64,000 bases of DNA. Source: Diadema setosum. Its lineage: Eukaryota; Echinodermata; Echinoidea; Diadematoida; Diadematidae. Position numbers and translations under genes: made by a program. Numbering within the stretch: position 1 is the stretch's first letter; each line of letters opens with the position of its first letter. The DNA lies in the NCBI RefSeq assembly GCF_964275005.1, contig NC_092702.1, positions 36,340,316 to 36,404,315 of the forward strand, read 5' to 3'. The notes beneath the pieces are model-generated. The model was not told the DNA's origin and searched no databases. It saw only the letters and a program-made list of their open reading frames with translations. Shown here piece by piece: positions 1 to 10,936 of this stretch.

Positions 1-374
1 GAATTTAGAGTCACACGATGCGAATTCGTAGTGCTCATAGCTGAAACCATAGACGTGTCTGACGTCTGTCGGCTCTTTATTGCTAGGATCTTTCGCTATA
101 ATTTAGTTACAGTGTACTACATACATTGGTGGCAGATGTTGCCTTTTGAAGGCACGAGCCTTTTGTGTGTGTTTGTGCAAGGTTAACCCCGTCGCGGGGC
201 GCTGTAACACAGTAACAGCCCCTTTACGGTACGTATTTGTCCGTATGGGGTCGCTGCTGCGGTTAGTGCAAGGTTTGCGTTTGTGCGTGTTTGTGGAGAG
301 TGTGGATCATGTACACAGGAGAACTAGAGCATTTTCATTCGCATATTCGGCTTTGGAATCCCCAGTACGTCGTT
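1..374. other. Intergenic, nothing recognised
   Basis: No exon, RNA gene or repeat that I can support. The open frames here are short, lack family resemblance and have no splice context. Confidence 0.4.
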
Positions 375-457
375 GACTAGTCTGGCTTCCAGACCCTCTG
401 GATTTGCATTCGGCAAGAGGAATCCAGTTGGCAAAGAGTCTGGAAACCAGACTAGTC
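375..457. repeat. Short foldback repeat (MITE-like), 83 bp
   Basis: The ends are inverted copies of GACTAGTCTGG followed by TTCCAGAC, with one mismatch and a short spacer that is itself partly self-complementary. This is the shape of a very small hairpin MITE. No target-site duplication was established. Confidence 0.5.
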
Positions 458-969
458 ACTGGCGCTTCTTCACTTCAAGGTCACCTCCCCCCCCCCCCCC
501 AAAAAAAAAAGACAGACAAAACCCCATGCATTTTAAAAATTGCCAGACTGTTGGAGTTCGGTTCTTTCGTTGTACTGTATGTTCAAGTGACGTGATGCCT
601 ATTTAACTAAATTTCCGTGTAGAAAATATTATTGACTCAGACGTGAGAGCTGGTTCATCACTTGTATATTTCGCCGATATTTCAATATCCGTGGACGTCG
701 GTATAGATGTTAGATTCAGTGAAAGTTGTAAAATCATCCGATGGGACCTACGGCAAAGACCCCTTTGAAAATCAGCGCGATGACTGAACGGGCAATCCTT
801 CCCATGAGTGGAGAATGAATGCATAAAAATTGAAAAGAAAAAACTACCTTACATGGAAGAATTTGATATAAGTGAACTCACAAGTACAAGTATCTCATTT
901 GTGGGGTCGGGAGAAAGCCCTTCTAAGAGTTAGATTTCATATTGAAGCCGTAGCCTTTTGACAAGGACA
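458..969. other. Intergenic with a C-tract/A-tract
   Basis: Holds a run of about 15 C followed by about 10 A near 485-510 and otherwise unremarkable AT-rich DNA. No gene seen. Confidence 0.4.
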
Positions 970-1360
970 TTAAAGGGTGTGTACAGTTCTGGTCGGGGTG
1001 AGGATTTAGCTTTTAACGTTCTGCGAGATATTCAGAAACCACTCTATGAGATGTCAAAGAGCATGCAATTCTAAGGGGTATCAAAAGTTTATTTGATGAA
1101 AATCGGTTTTGAAATGTCTGAGATATCCAAAAACGAGGTGAAACAAAGAGATCCCAATAAAGGTGGGGCATATCGCATTTTGTTATTATCCCTTTTGGGG
1201 ATATCTCAGCCATTTGAAAACCAATTTTCATCAAATGAACGTTGAATCCTTCTTAAAATCACATGCTCTTTCAAATTTCATAGGAGGTTTCTCATTATCT
1301 CACTTAGGAATGTTCAAAACATGAACCCCCACCTCAACCACTACTGTACAGCCCCTTTAA
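970..1360. mobile_element. TTAA-flanked foldback MITE, copy 1
   Basis: A 391-bp element between TTAA at 970-973 and TTAA at 1357-1360. The left end reads AAAGGGTGTGTACAG and the right end is its inverted counterpart. Most of the length is two inverted arms, each carrying the motifs GAGATATCC and AAAGAGCATG. It is the most diverged of the three full copies (others at 4249 and 16008). TTAA at both ends suggests piggyBac-type integration, but no transposase is present. Confidence 0.7.
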
Positions 1361-1878
1361 AACTGAGATCGCAATGGAAGGTGAGTGTCATTGTGTGCTC
1401 ACGTGACTGCTTGAGCATAACCTATGATAATTAGGTGATCCGAGTATCCTTCGGATCACCTTCTGTATCTGTACTGATTCTTTCTTTATTTCTCCTCAAA
1501 AGTTGTGTATCGATTAGCTCAGAAAGTGCATTGCCTATCAATGTCAAACTTATACCATATATGTATCGTGTCGCAAAGACGACAGATCAAGTAAAATCAT
1601 TGTGATCAGTCGACCATGACGTCACTATGACGTCATTATGTGAAAACACATTTTCATTCATATCTCATTAATGGAGTGGAATTTTTCACTCATATTTACG
1701 TCACATATAGTTCAAGTCAAGAGAATTGCACACATATTCTCAAAATTCATCTTTACCCTTAAAACGTGCGCGTACGCGCGCGTTGAAATATTTGTATGCT
1801 CAAATCGAGCTGAAAATTTTTTTGCATACGTTTCAGACCATTTGGAGCATTTTTTGAAAAATTGAAAAAATTGGACGG

Positions 1879-1911
1879 ACGCGTACGCGCGCGCGCATAT
1901 ACGCATGCGCA
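1879..1911. other. 33-nt strictly alternating purine-pyrimidine tract
   Basis: Every base alternates purine/pyrimidine, mostly CG and CA/TG steps with one short TATA stretch. Such tracts are classic Z-DNA formers under negative supercoiling. It lies inside the 2.3-kb rolling-circle-like element, near other CG-rich alternating stretches at about 1770 and 2045. Confidence 0.6.
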
Positions 1912-2439
1912 GCTCATATGCAATAGAAATTTCCCGATTTTTCACACGGATCAGATGTTTGAAATGTCAAGGAATATTTCTACCAAGTTTCAAGTCAATC
2001 CGACTCAATATGACGTCATACGGGCCCGTCAAAGTTGAAATTCCGCGCGCGCGTCAATGGCGATATACAGTACAACTATGCCAAAAAACTGCCAATTTTA
2101 AATCCGATTTTACTCGTCAGGATGGACGGTGACCCCCCATTTTCTGTACATATTTTGAAAGCTGATGAGTTGTACATGTCATTTCATGGGGTGGCAATGC
2201 TGACAAAATGATTAAAAGATATCAAATTTCTTAATAAAGTAAAAAAAGTAAATTTTCAAAATGACGTCATCAAATTTCAAGTTCATTCGAGCGTATCTCA
2301 CTAGTCCTTTGTCAATTTTCACCCAGATTTCAGTATGATGTAGCTTATTTAATGTTCTTTCAAACATGAAATTACAATATTTTGATTGGATAACGGTATC
2401 ACCTCGTAAAAATGGATTAAATGTAATCTTGTCAAATTT

Positions 2440-3600
2440 GACCAGTTTACGTGTTATCTCTATGGGAGTGCAGTTTTTCTGGAAATGAAAATTGACATGA
2501 CTATCTTTATCGAGCACTAGCTCACTTAAGCTTCGGTAAATTTCTCCCAGATTTTAATATGTTGTAGCTGAGACTTTACGCTACCGTAAGTGTGCCCTTT
2601 GTTTTTTCATACGATGTCAAAATCACGTCAAAAAATTGGGTTGAAATTCAGGCTTATCTTCGATGTATTGAGATATTTCTTTCTTTCTGCAACTTTCTTT
2701 GCAATAACTCAAGAAAAACGGCCTCTATCACTTCTATATTTTGCACATGTTTAGTTCATGTCACGTGAATTATTTCATAAAATAACAACTACTTGATCGG
2801 ACACCATCTTGGGTATGTAAATTAGGGTCAAAGGTCATAAGTGTTTCACCCTGTATCTTAGTGAATACATGTCCTATATTTCCCATTTTTTGGACACGCA
2901 AAGACCATGTTACAAGGATCATTTCACAAAATAACCACTTTTTACTCAAATGCCATCTTGTCTGTGCAAATTGAGGTCAAAGGTCATATGTACTACTTTT
3001 TGTATCTTCGTTATGACGTGTTATCTCTATGGGAGGGAATTTCCTTTAATGTGAAAATTGACATGACTATCTTTATCGAGCACTAGCTCACTTACCCTTC
3101 AGTGAATTTCTCCCAGATTTTAATATGTTGTAGCTGAGACTTTGCGCTATCGTTTTGTTTCCTTCGTTTTTTCATACGATGTCGGGATTACGATAAAAAA
3201 TTGGTTGAAATTAAAGCTTATCTTCTATGTATTGAGATATTTTTTTCTTTCTGCAACTTTCTTTGCAATAACTCAAGAAAAACACGCCCTATCACCCCCA
3301 TATTTTGCACATGTTTAGTTCATGTCTTGTACATTATTTCATAAAATAACAACTACTAGATCGGACAACATCTTGGGTATGTAAATTAGGGTCAAAGGTC
3401 ATAAATGTTTCATCTTGTATCTTAGTGAATACCTGTCCTATCTTTCCCATATTTTTCACACGTATAGACGATGTCGCGAGAATCATTTCACAAAATAACC
3501 ACTATTTCATCAGATGCAATCTTGGGAGTGCAAAGGTGGGTCAAAGGTTATATGTATTCATTGCTGTATCTTCGTTAACCAGTGTATACAGAATTTGGTA
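2440..3600 (+). repeat. Two tandem ~565-bp units inside the 1432-3777 element
   Basis: Matching landmarks recur 563-566 bp apart: TCTATGGGAG at about 2459 and 3024, TTGACATGACTATC at about 2492 and 3058, TTGTAGCTGAGACTTT, and GTATCTTAGTGAATAC. Each unit carries AGGTCA-type repeats. Identity looks high but not perfect, so the duplication is not recent. Confidence 0.75.
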
Positions 3601-4046
3601 CCAAAGATGGCAGATATGACTCCCTTTTCTAAATGAGAATGCAAACATCACACGTTCAATGTCTCTAAACACAGATGAAACTTGTATGAATGCCTATCGC
3701 GATCAGGACTCGAATCATTGATAAAAAAAAATCGGATCACCTTAATTTGTCAGTGATGACAAATTACAATCTCTAGTTCATGTATGGTTATCACTTATCT
3801 CTGCTGTGGCCACGGAGAGATCATCGATGGCCATGTGTGGTTGGCGAGTGTGGTGGATGCTTTGTGTAAGCAGGGAGGTAGGAAGAGTCTCATCACCTCC
3901 CTGGTGTAATATGTTTGTGTGTGTATGTATTGTGTGTTTGTGTGTGTGTGTGAAGGGGAGGGTACCATGGTAACTGACACTGATGATGTCTACGCTGGGA
4001 GGTGGGAAGAGATCCCTGGTAAAGTACATGTACGTAGTGCACACTC

Positions 4047-4054
4047 TATAAAAG
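4047..4054 (+). promoter_or_regulatory. Possible TATA box
   Basis: TATAAAAG preceded by CTC and followed by GC-rich sequence, a canonical core-promoter form. No downstream gene was recognised; the next 580 bp run into a foldback MITE. It may be a pseudo-promoter. Confidence 0.25.
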
Positions 4055-4120
4055 CGAGGCGTCTCATCCAAAGGGCATGCGCGTAACTCGATGGGAGAAT
4101 ATTGTTGGTAGGATCTATTT

Positions 4121-4131
4121 GGGGAATTCCC
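4121..4131. promoter_or_regulatory. Palindromic kappa-B-like site
   Basis: GGGGAATTCCC is a perfect palindrome fitting the NF-kappaB/Rel consensus, 67 bp after the TATA-like motif. A single site can occur by chance and no target gene is visible. Confidence 0.25.
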
Positions 4132-4248
4132 AGTCTGTTCGCGCGCCCTAGTCATGTGATCTTGCTCGCCTCAGCCTAACAAAAGCTCCGGCGCCTTGAT
4201 ATTGATAACGAATTGGGGGTTTTATCATAATATTAATGGCATGATACC

Positions 4249-4637
4249 TTAAAGGGATTGTATAGTTTTGGATGAGACCTAATTTCAGGTTTCTAACATT
4301 TTTTTTTGTGAGATAATGAGAAACCTTTTATGAAATATGAAAGAGCATGTAATTCCATGAGGGATTCAACGTTCACTTAATGAAAATTGGTTTTGAATTG
4401 GCTGAGATATCCAAAACAGAGTGATTCTAATAAGTTTGGGACCCACACTTTTTACGATCGCTTTGTTTTACTTTGTTTTTGGATGTTTCAGTCATGCCAA
4501 ACCCAATTTTCATCAAATAACTTTGAATTCCTCTTAAAATGGTATGCTCTGTACTATATCATAAGTGTTTTCTTGGTATCTCGCAAAAAGTTAAAAGCCC
4601 AATTCTCATCTCTACCAATACTGTACCATCCCTTTAA
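4249..4637. mobile_element. TTAA-flanked foldback MITE, copy 2
   Basis: 389 bp between TTAA (4249-4252) and TTAA (4634-4637). Ends are AGGGATTGTATAG and its inverted counterpart (CTGTACCATCCCT at the right). Two arms of about 180 bp pair across the centre, both containing the GAGATATCC / GGATGTTTCAG motif. The open frames read through here are by-products of the repeat. Confidence 0.75.
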
Positions 4638-5169
4638 ACGTCAGTGCAGAAAGGCTGATCAAGCTTATTCATTATGCAATCTATTTTGATGTCGCCATCA
4701 CGACACGTCAAACTGCATGTCGCCCTATGCTTTGAAATTGGTGATGTTCCATAAACTGATGACCAAACCCAGCTTGTATACGGGAGAGAGTTTATGAAAC
4801 TGAAATTGAGGGTCACGTATATTGACATATCTTTGATTGATGCCTGCCTGATATTGAAGAGCAACTAGACTTTGCGCTTGGAAGATGAAATCTTCATGAT
4901 ATCTTGCTCATAATCTGAGAGTCCAATTTCCAAGAGGCTTTCCATAGCAGCAGGTTCTGTATTTTGGATGATCTGATAATTAAAAAGAAGGACCGTAGCT
5001 CATGGAGTCGTATCGCAAGAAGAATGCGTTTTATCAGTGTGCCTATACCCCTATCAGAGTGTGAACACTGTATAGGCATTCTGTCATACCTGACCCCTAT
5101 ACACTTACCACATTCGAAGTAGCCTATATTTTGTACTACCTGTAACGCATAATATAATAGCCTAAACAT
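4638..5169. other. Intergenic, nothing recognised
   Basis: AT-rich DNA between the foldback MITE and the LINE remnant. The last part may be older LINE sequence too decayed to recognise. Confidence 0.35.
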
Positions 5170-5207
5170 TTTGAAAATGGTAGAGAATGCGATAGAATCA
5201 TAGCCAG

Positions 5208-5947
5208 CACTGCGATCTATACATGACTGGGTGACTGTAAATAAGCTGGCCCTGAACTTACAAAAAACCCAGTACGTGATCTTTGGTTCTCCACATAACT
5301 CGTCAAAAGTGTCTTACTGTATCTGCATCAGTGTAAATGAGCATCAGCTTTCTCCGGTTGACACTTTCAAATATCTTGGAGTCTGGTTAGACCCATCGCT
5401 CACATAAAGAAGGAACACATTCAAAATACCAGCAAGAAGATTGGCCCAAGAATTGCTCGACTGTGCCGCATTAGAAAAATACCTACCACGAAGTAGTTTG
5501 AAACTTCTTGCGAATTCACTCATTATGCCCCTCTTTGAATACTGTTGCAATGCCTGGTCAAATTGTACACAAAATACAAAAGATGTAATAATCAAACAGC
5601 ATAAAAAGATGGCTAGAGTTATTACAGGAGCTGATGTTCGAACTCCGACTCGGGCAGTATTAGATGAATTGAGATGGGTACACATTGAAGAAAGGTGGAA
5701 GTTTCACAAATGCAAAATGGTATACCATGCTCTAAGTACTGAATCACCGTGTTATCTGTCAAACATGTTTGTCCAGTCTCATTCATTACATAGAACTAGA
5801 AGTGCAGTAAATATGGGTCTGATCTTGCCAAAAACCCGGACACAGATGGGAAAACGGAGATTCTCCCATGAAGCAGCCTTAATCTGGAACCAACTCCCAA
5901 ATCATATTAAACAGGCATTCTCAAAACAAGCGTTTACTAATCTGTAA
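5208..5947 (+). pseudogene. Reverse transcriptase C-terminal fragment of a LINE
   Basis: Recognisable pieces in order: NKLALNLQKTQYVIFGS (about 5230-5280), DTFKYLGVWLDPSL (about 5360-5403), then from about 5470 a 159-residue stretch with LLANSLIMPLFEYCCNAWSN, HKKMARVITGADVRTPT and FSHEAALIWNQLPNHIK, ending at a stop at 5945-5947. The earlier pieces and the long stretch are in different frames. A stop follows WLDPSLT at 5404-5406, and an extra A in the A-run near 5475 shifts the frame. The first codon of the open frame at 5441 is TTG inside the fragment and is not a start. FKYLGVWLD and LFEYCCNAW are typical of the thumb/C-terminal part of non-LTR reverse transcriptases. Confidence 0.75.
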
Positions 5948-7067
5948 TGGAGGAGATAGTGAGACAAACTTGAGAATGATCAAAATATTTGGGTTGCTAA
6001 ATAAGTTTATTTGTTATCAAATTGTTCATTATCTGATTTTGTTTCTTTCTATTTCATTCTTTCATGTGTGATTAGTTTGTGTGCCAAATGTTTTGTAGTT
6101 AAACATATTTTTTGATTTGAAAGACAAGAGTAACAGGAATATTGTGTTATTTAAGTGTAAGACAAATAGTATGTTTTGTATTAGTACTTTTTTTTTTTGG
6201 ATCAAAACTGTGTTATTGAGAGTGAGATATGGAATGTGATGGTGATTACGACTGCAGATGTAACATTGAGAGTATTTTGATTCTTTTCTTCATCTGTGAT
6301 CTTAGTGTTTTATTTTATATTATAACGTAAGTTTCATTACCCATGGATTGTGTATCAAAATATCCAGTAATGTAAAGTTACTGATAATCATATGATTTTT
6401 TTTTTGTTAAGAATAATGTTTATATGAAATGTTTTTTTTTTTTCATTTGTTTGACGGCATTTCCATACTTCCTTATTTTCTCAAACAATAGGTGGACATT
6501 ACGAATTCTATATCATCAGATATGATACTGATTGAGGTTGAAACAGGATTTTTTTTCTCTCTCTCTCTCATTTCAGTTACTATGAATGAAAGAATGGTAT
6601 TTTGAGCAGGTTATTTGTGTTTATTGAGCTAGCCTGTCTTTAAAGGCCCTGTCATATAATTGTAAAAATGTATAAATTTGTGTGTTGATTGTTTCCGAGA
6701 AAGATAGATTTTATGTCATTTTGATAAATGTATGATTATAAATGTAATATGATGTGAAATGAAGAATTATGGATTATGCAATATATACATGTGCTGTTAC
6801 CTATAGACACTTACATTTTTTCAATCTTTCTCAATTATGTCTCAACATATCACTTCTCAGTGAATTGCAACGTTAAAGATGAAGTTATCTATGTGTTTTT
6901 CTACCTCCGCAATACTCAACTATCAGGCCATGTTGTAAGTGTACCGTAATTGTATGTTATTTTCTTTTAATGTGTCTACAATGTATGTATTTCGTGATGT
7001 ACGTTATTGTATGTGTAGGGCCTCTGAGAATAACAGTGTTTAGCCACTGACAGACTCCCTACTGAAA

Positions 7068-7149
7068 CCAAATAAATAAATGAATGAATAAATGAATAAA
7101 TAAATAAATAGATAGATAAATATATAAATAAATAAATAAATAAATAAAT
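7068..7149 (+). repeat. (AATAAA/AATG)n microsatellite, LINE 3' tail
   Basis: A tandem tetranucleotide tract of AAAT and AATG units, at the position expected for the 3' tail of the LINE remnant. Confidence 0.7.
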
Positions 7150-8257
7150 GAAAACGTGTCTATATTCAACTTAACCTTAATTGGGTATTTAGCATTGTTT
7201 CGCAAAGTTTTCAATCTTCTTTTCGACATATGTGCTATGGTGTATTGCCCTCGCGTGTAGAGGATTATAGGGACCCGGGAATTAAGGCTCATATACGTAG
7301 AACGATCACCCGTCGATCGCAATCTCGTCAGAGCGCATACGTTCAGGTCTTTTGTAGAAACGAGCTGTCATACAAGAGTTTTCGCACAATATTTTGAAAT
7401 ACCAACTCCGCCCGGTTTTCCTGTCCCTTTTTCCATCGTTTTTTTTTTTTTTTTTTTTCCGGTTACGTTACAAAAACATGATGTAAATCCACCAAAAATA
7501 GATTTCAAACGAATTTTAGGGAAACTTTATAAAATGCTTACAGTCTTAAACATTGAAGAGCTATTGGTTCGTTAAAAAATGTTCAGTAGTCGAAGTCAGT
7601 TTTTGTAAAGAATTTTGATGATAAATGTATATGTTCATACAAGGGCTGAAACTGTTTCCGAATTGCTAATAGGCTCTCTAGACCAATTTAGTTCAAGGCA
7701 TAATGTAAATTTCCGTGCAAAAGCTATAAATCTGCAATCCTTTTTTTCAAAACACTTTATAGGCAGGTCATCAGTGCAGCGATTTGAACGTTATTATAGG
7801 CCTATTTAATATGCACGTACACGTGGATATATAACTATACGTACATAGAGATAGTGATCTCTTCACCAAGTAATCGTATGTTGATAATCTCATGCATGTA
7901 TCCTAAATACTATTGGTATATTATAATACAGTGTATGACCAAAAAGTGCATAGAAATTGCTCCTCAAGATATGATACTAATGATATTAATAAGGCGCAGA
8001 ACCTATATACTTTTGTTGGAGTATTCTTCCACGTTGAACAGTTAAGTGCTAAAATGATGCAAAGACTGCTACACTTGGCAATTTCCTGATCTCTAATGGC
8101 AAGTTATTCCAGAGTCTCGGAGCTGCACAGTCAAACGCCCGGTCTCCTGATGTTCTTAGGGAACTTTAGATTTTGATGCGCGGACGTTTGAGACAACGCT
8201 TGCGCTGGACGTTCTCCTCTCCCCTGCGTCGTGTTGAAAAGTAATCCCTGTTGTTTT
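7150..8257. other. Intergenic with a T-tract
   Basis: Holds a run of about 20 T near 7439-7458. The stretch 8080-8165 looks like degraded interspersed repeat sequence, but I cannot assign it. No gene. Confidence 0.35.
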
Positions 8258-9370
8258 TATGTCTCGATCCGCCACGAAGTGGTGCCGGAGGCATTATGTT
8301 TTCGGGTTGTCCGTCCTTCCGTCCGTCCGTAATGAATATTGTGGACAGCATAACTAAAAAGCCTTTTGAGGTATCCTCATGAAACTTGGCATGTATGTGT
8401 ATTAGGGTGTGAAGTTGTGGGTGCACATGCTCAAGGTCAAAGATCAAAAGGTCAAGGTCAAATGCTCAAAATTTCACTATTTCCCCATATCTATGCAATG
8501 CCTGCAGATATTTTCTTGAAACTTAGTGTATACATATATTACCCAATTAAGATTCTTTGATGGAAGTATTTGGTCATGAGGTCAAAGGTCAAAAGGTCAC
8601 GTAAAAATGTTAAAATTTCACTTTTCTCCGTATCTTGGAAATGTTTCAAGGTATCTTCATGGAACATAGTATATATGCATGTACTGACTGACAGTGATTA
8701 TCTAGGGAATTTTGGGTTCATGGGTCAAAGGTCAGTGTCAAAGGTCGAGGGTAACACTTCAAAATTTTACTATTTCCCTCATATTTATGCAATGTATGCA
8801 AGATTATTTTTTTTAAAACTTGGCGTATGCATTTTTAACCCAATAGAGATTCTCTGGGACGGTTTTTTTTTTCTTTTGCCAAAAAGGTCAAAGGTCAAAG
8901 ATCAAGTGAAAGTGCTGAACTTTACTTATTCCTCCATATCTCGGAAGTGGCTCAATTTATCTTGAAACTTAGTACATATTTATGCATGTTCTGCCTGACA
9001 ACGATTTTCTTATGAATTTTAGGGTCAAAGGTCAAGGTCAAAGGCCAGACGAAAATGGTAACAATTTACTATTCAATACAGAAATTGCACTTTTCTCCGT
9101 AACTTGAAAACTACTCACTGCATAAACTTATAAAGGGGTCAAAGTCAGGTAAAAGTCCCAAAATCCCCAAATACATGCTCTCTCATTCATCCAATTAAAC
9201 CTAGGTCAAGGAAGGTGAATGTTCAACACATTTGTGACAAAACTGTCATTTTAATATTTTGCCAATTTTTTGAAAATGTAATCACACATTGTCCACATGT
9301 ACTATAGACCTGTTAGGAGAAGCATGCATTATGGCGAAGGCATACCAGTCGCCATAGCGACATTTCTAGT
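8258..9370 (+). mobile_element. HINE-like rolling-circle element, GCCTCCGCC family, copy A
   Basis: About 1.1 kb. The 5' end carries a diverged GCCTCCGCCACGAAGTGG hairpin that pairs with GCCGGAGGC, then a short GTCC microsatellite. The body is rich in AGGTCA-type direct repeats. Near the 3' end comes the inverted counterpart of the start (diverged here), then hairpin GTCGC-cata-GCGAC and CTAG followed by TT. It ends 127 bp before the filamin-NHL start codon, probably in a 5' intron of that gene. No protein coding. Confidence 0.75.
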
Positions 9371-9496
9371 TAATTGTTGGGATTTGTAGAAGAGGAGTGG
9401 CTTCAGAACTGCGCAGTTTGTGTGTTCGTCGTAAATGATGTGATCACAAGATTCATGATGCTCTATTTCTGTCATGTTGGACTTTTGCAGACGAAA

Positions 9497-10651
9497 ATGT
9501 CAGTACCCGGAGCTCCACCCGTTCCAGACGTCCAGAAGACGACCGTGGGTGTGTCGGCCACCAAACTGCCAGTTGGGTCAATGCTTGAGGTCAGCATCAC
9601 CCTGCGTGGGAGCCGTGGAAACCCTATTGTAGTGCCACAAGCTCTGTCCACATTGGATCTAGTGATGGAGACACCGGGTGGTCAGACGACCAATCTTGTG
9701 GTTCCCAACCAGCTGTCTGCCAGCGGAATATGCGTCACAAGGGTGTCTTTGAAAGACATCGGGCACCACAAGATCCACGTCAAAGTCTGTGGCACTGACG
9801 TAAAGCACAGCCCCGTCTCGGTCCTGGTCTGGGTACGGGGGAATTTGGTCAATACCTTCAAGCCGCGTATGAACAATCCTCATGACGTCATGAAGCACGA
9901 AAACATCTTTGTCGTAACAGACAAGGATTCAAACCAGGTTCAAGTGTTCGATTCCATCTTTCGCCCAGTCAATAGATTTGCCTCTCCGGAAATGCAAGGC
10001 TCGGGTAAGTTTGACCCTTATGGCATTGCTTGGACAGGCAAGAGTTTTGTTGTGACGGATCTCGCTAATCACTGCGTTGTGGAATTCAGCAATTTTGTCC
10101 CCACCCAGGTGTTTGGACAAGAGACTCTCCACCAGCCCTGTGGTATTGCAGTAGCCCGAAATGGAGACGTGTACGTTTCCGATTGCTTCAAACACTGCAT
10201 CTTTGTCTTTAATCAGCAGCGGCATTGTACTGGAATCTTAGGCGGCCTGGGATCAGCGCTTGGACAGATGAATACGCCTTGGTTTATCGCAATGAATTCG
10301 CAGCAACACCTAGTTGTGGCAGAATTCAAGAACCGCCGGATCCAGGTCTGGAATACGCACAACAACAAGGCAATGCGGATCATCGACGTCAAGCACAACG
10401 GGAAGAAGTGGGACTGTAGAGGTTTGGCCGTCGATCACCATGACAACATCTACGTCACCGTCCGTAGCGGCTTCATGCCAGGTTTCAGCGTGGAGACAGT
10501 TCTTGTGTACAGTCCTACTGGAGAGTTCTTGGGCAACTTCGGCGAAGGCTTCGATTACGTGAGAGGTTTGACCGTCACACAGGAGGGACAGAAAACATTG
10601 GCTTATGTCGTTGACGGAGCCAATCACCGCATCATGGCCTACGAAATGTAA
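9497..10651 (+). CDS. Filamin-Ig plus NHL-repeat protein (TRIM2/3/71-like C-terminal half), 384 aa
   Basis: Residues about 13-111 fit a filamin/ABP280 repeat (LPVGSMLEVSITLRGSRGNP near the start, GHHKIHVKVCGTDVKHSPVSV at the end). Residues about 117-384 form a series of NHL-type blades (for example GIAWTGKSFVVTDLANHCV, GIAVARNGDVYVSDCFKHC and LAYVVDGANHRIMAYEM), predicted to fold as a six-bladed propeller. In TRIM2/TRIM3/TRIM71 this pair follows RING, B-box and coiled coil and binds RNA or protein targets. None of those N-terminal domains is here. The start is the first ATG after a good acceptor (CTTTTGCAG ending at 9490), so a 5' non-coding or coding exon upstream is likely. The frame is open further left only from a TTG. 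The coding part is one exon and intact. Codon use is GC-richer than the surroundings, as expected for a real gene. It may be a stand-alone NHL adaptor or the last exon of a longer TRIM gene. Confidence 0.85.
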   Translation: MSVPGAPPVPDVQKTTVGVSATKLPVGSMLEVSITLRGSRGNPIVVPQALSTLDLVMETPGGQTTNLVVPNQLSASGICVTRVSLKDIGHHKIHVKVCGTDVKHSPVSVLVWVRGNLVNTFKPRMNNPHDVMKHENIFVVTDKDSNQVQVFDSIFRPVNRFASPEMQGSGKFDPYGIAWTGKSFVVTDLANHCVVEFSNFVPTQVFGQETLHQPCGIAVARNGDVYVSDCFKHCIFVFNQQRHCTGILGGLGSALGQMNTPWFIAMNSQQHLVVAEFKNRRIQVWNTHNNKAMRIIDVKHNGKKWDCRGLAVDHHDNIYVTVRSGFMPGFSVETVLVYSPTGEFLGNFGEGFDYVRGLTVTQEGQKTLAYVVDGANHRIMAYEM

Positions 10652-10936
10652 AGAAAGATCTACGGAAAATAATGAGAGCTACAATATTTGAGCAATCAGT
10701 GAGTACATGTATAGTGTTTGAAGCGGCGTGCTATTTTGATCTCCATTCCAACAACTCTTCTATTGCTTACAAGATGCCATTCATAACGTCTCATTACAAG
10801 TTTCGATATACATGTACTTGATACTTGACACTCTGCTGTGTAAAGTGGTTGGTACAATGTATTGATATCGATTTTCCGTCAAAATAATGATGTCATGAAT
10901 ATTGATGAGGCTGCTTAAATACAAAATGTGTATTTT

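Larger units (their letters stand above)
1432..3777 (+). mobile_element. Helentron/HINE-like non-autonomous rolling-circle element, 2.3 kb
   Basis: The 5' end is a perfect 11-bp hairpin (AGGTGATCCGA at 1433-1443, TCGGATCACCT at 1451-1461). The same arm recurs near the 3' end (3732-3743), making a subterminal inverted repeat. Then come a perfect 9-bp hairpin (AATTTGTCA, gtga, TGACAAATT; 3744-3765) and CTAG followed by TT (3773-3778). A subterminal inverted repeat, a 5' palindrome and a 3' stem-loop before a CTRR end match what is described for Helentron-associated elements. No Rep/helicase coding sequence is seen, so it is non-autonomous. The right third is an internal tandem duplication. Boundaries are good to a few bases. 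Confidence 0.65.
3778..4248. other. Intergenic; GT-rich tract and promoter-like stretch
   Basis: A GT-rich stretch lies at about 3910-3955 and GC-richer promoter-like DNA at about 4040-4200. No gene was recognised on either side. Confidence 0.35.
5170..7149 (+). mobile_element. 5'-truncated LINE (jockey/CR1-like), decayed
   Basis: The left part encodes the C-terminal end of a non-LTR reverse transcriptase (see 5208-5947). It is followed by about 1.1 kb of AT-rich non-coding DNA that fits a 3' untranslated region and ends in an (AATAAATG/AATAAA)n microsatellite at 7068-7149, as several LINE clades do. Endonuclease and catalytic palm motifs are absent, so this is a 5'-truncated copy. The left boundary is approximate and the clade is a guess from the general look of the protein. 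Confidence 0.6.

Noticed and set aside
4387-4689. 100-codon open frame
   Set aside because: Lies almost wholly inside a TTAA foldback MITE; a similar chance frame appears in the copy at 16228.
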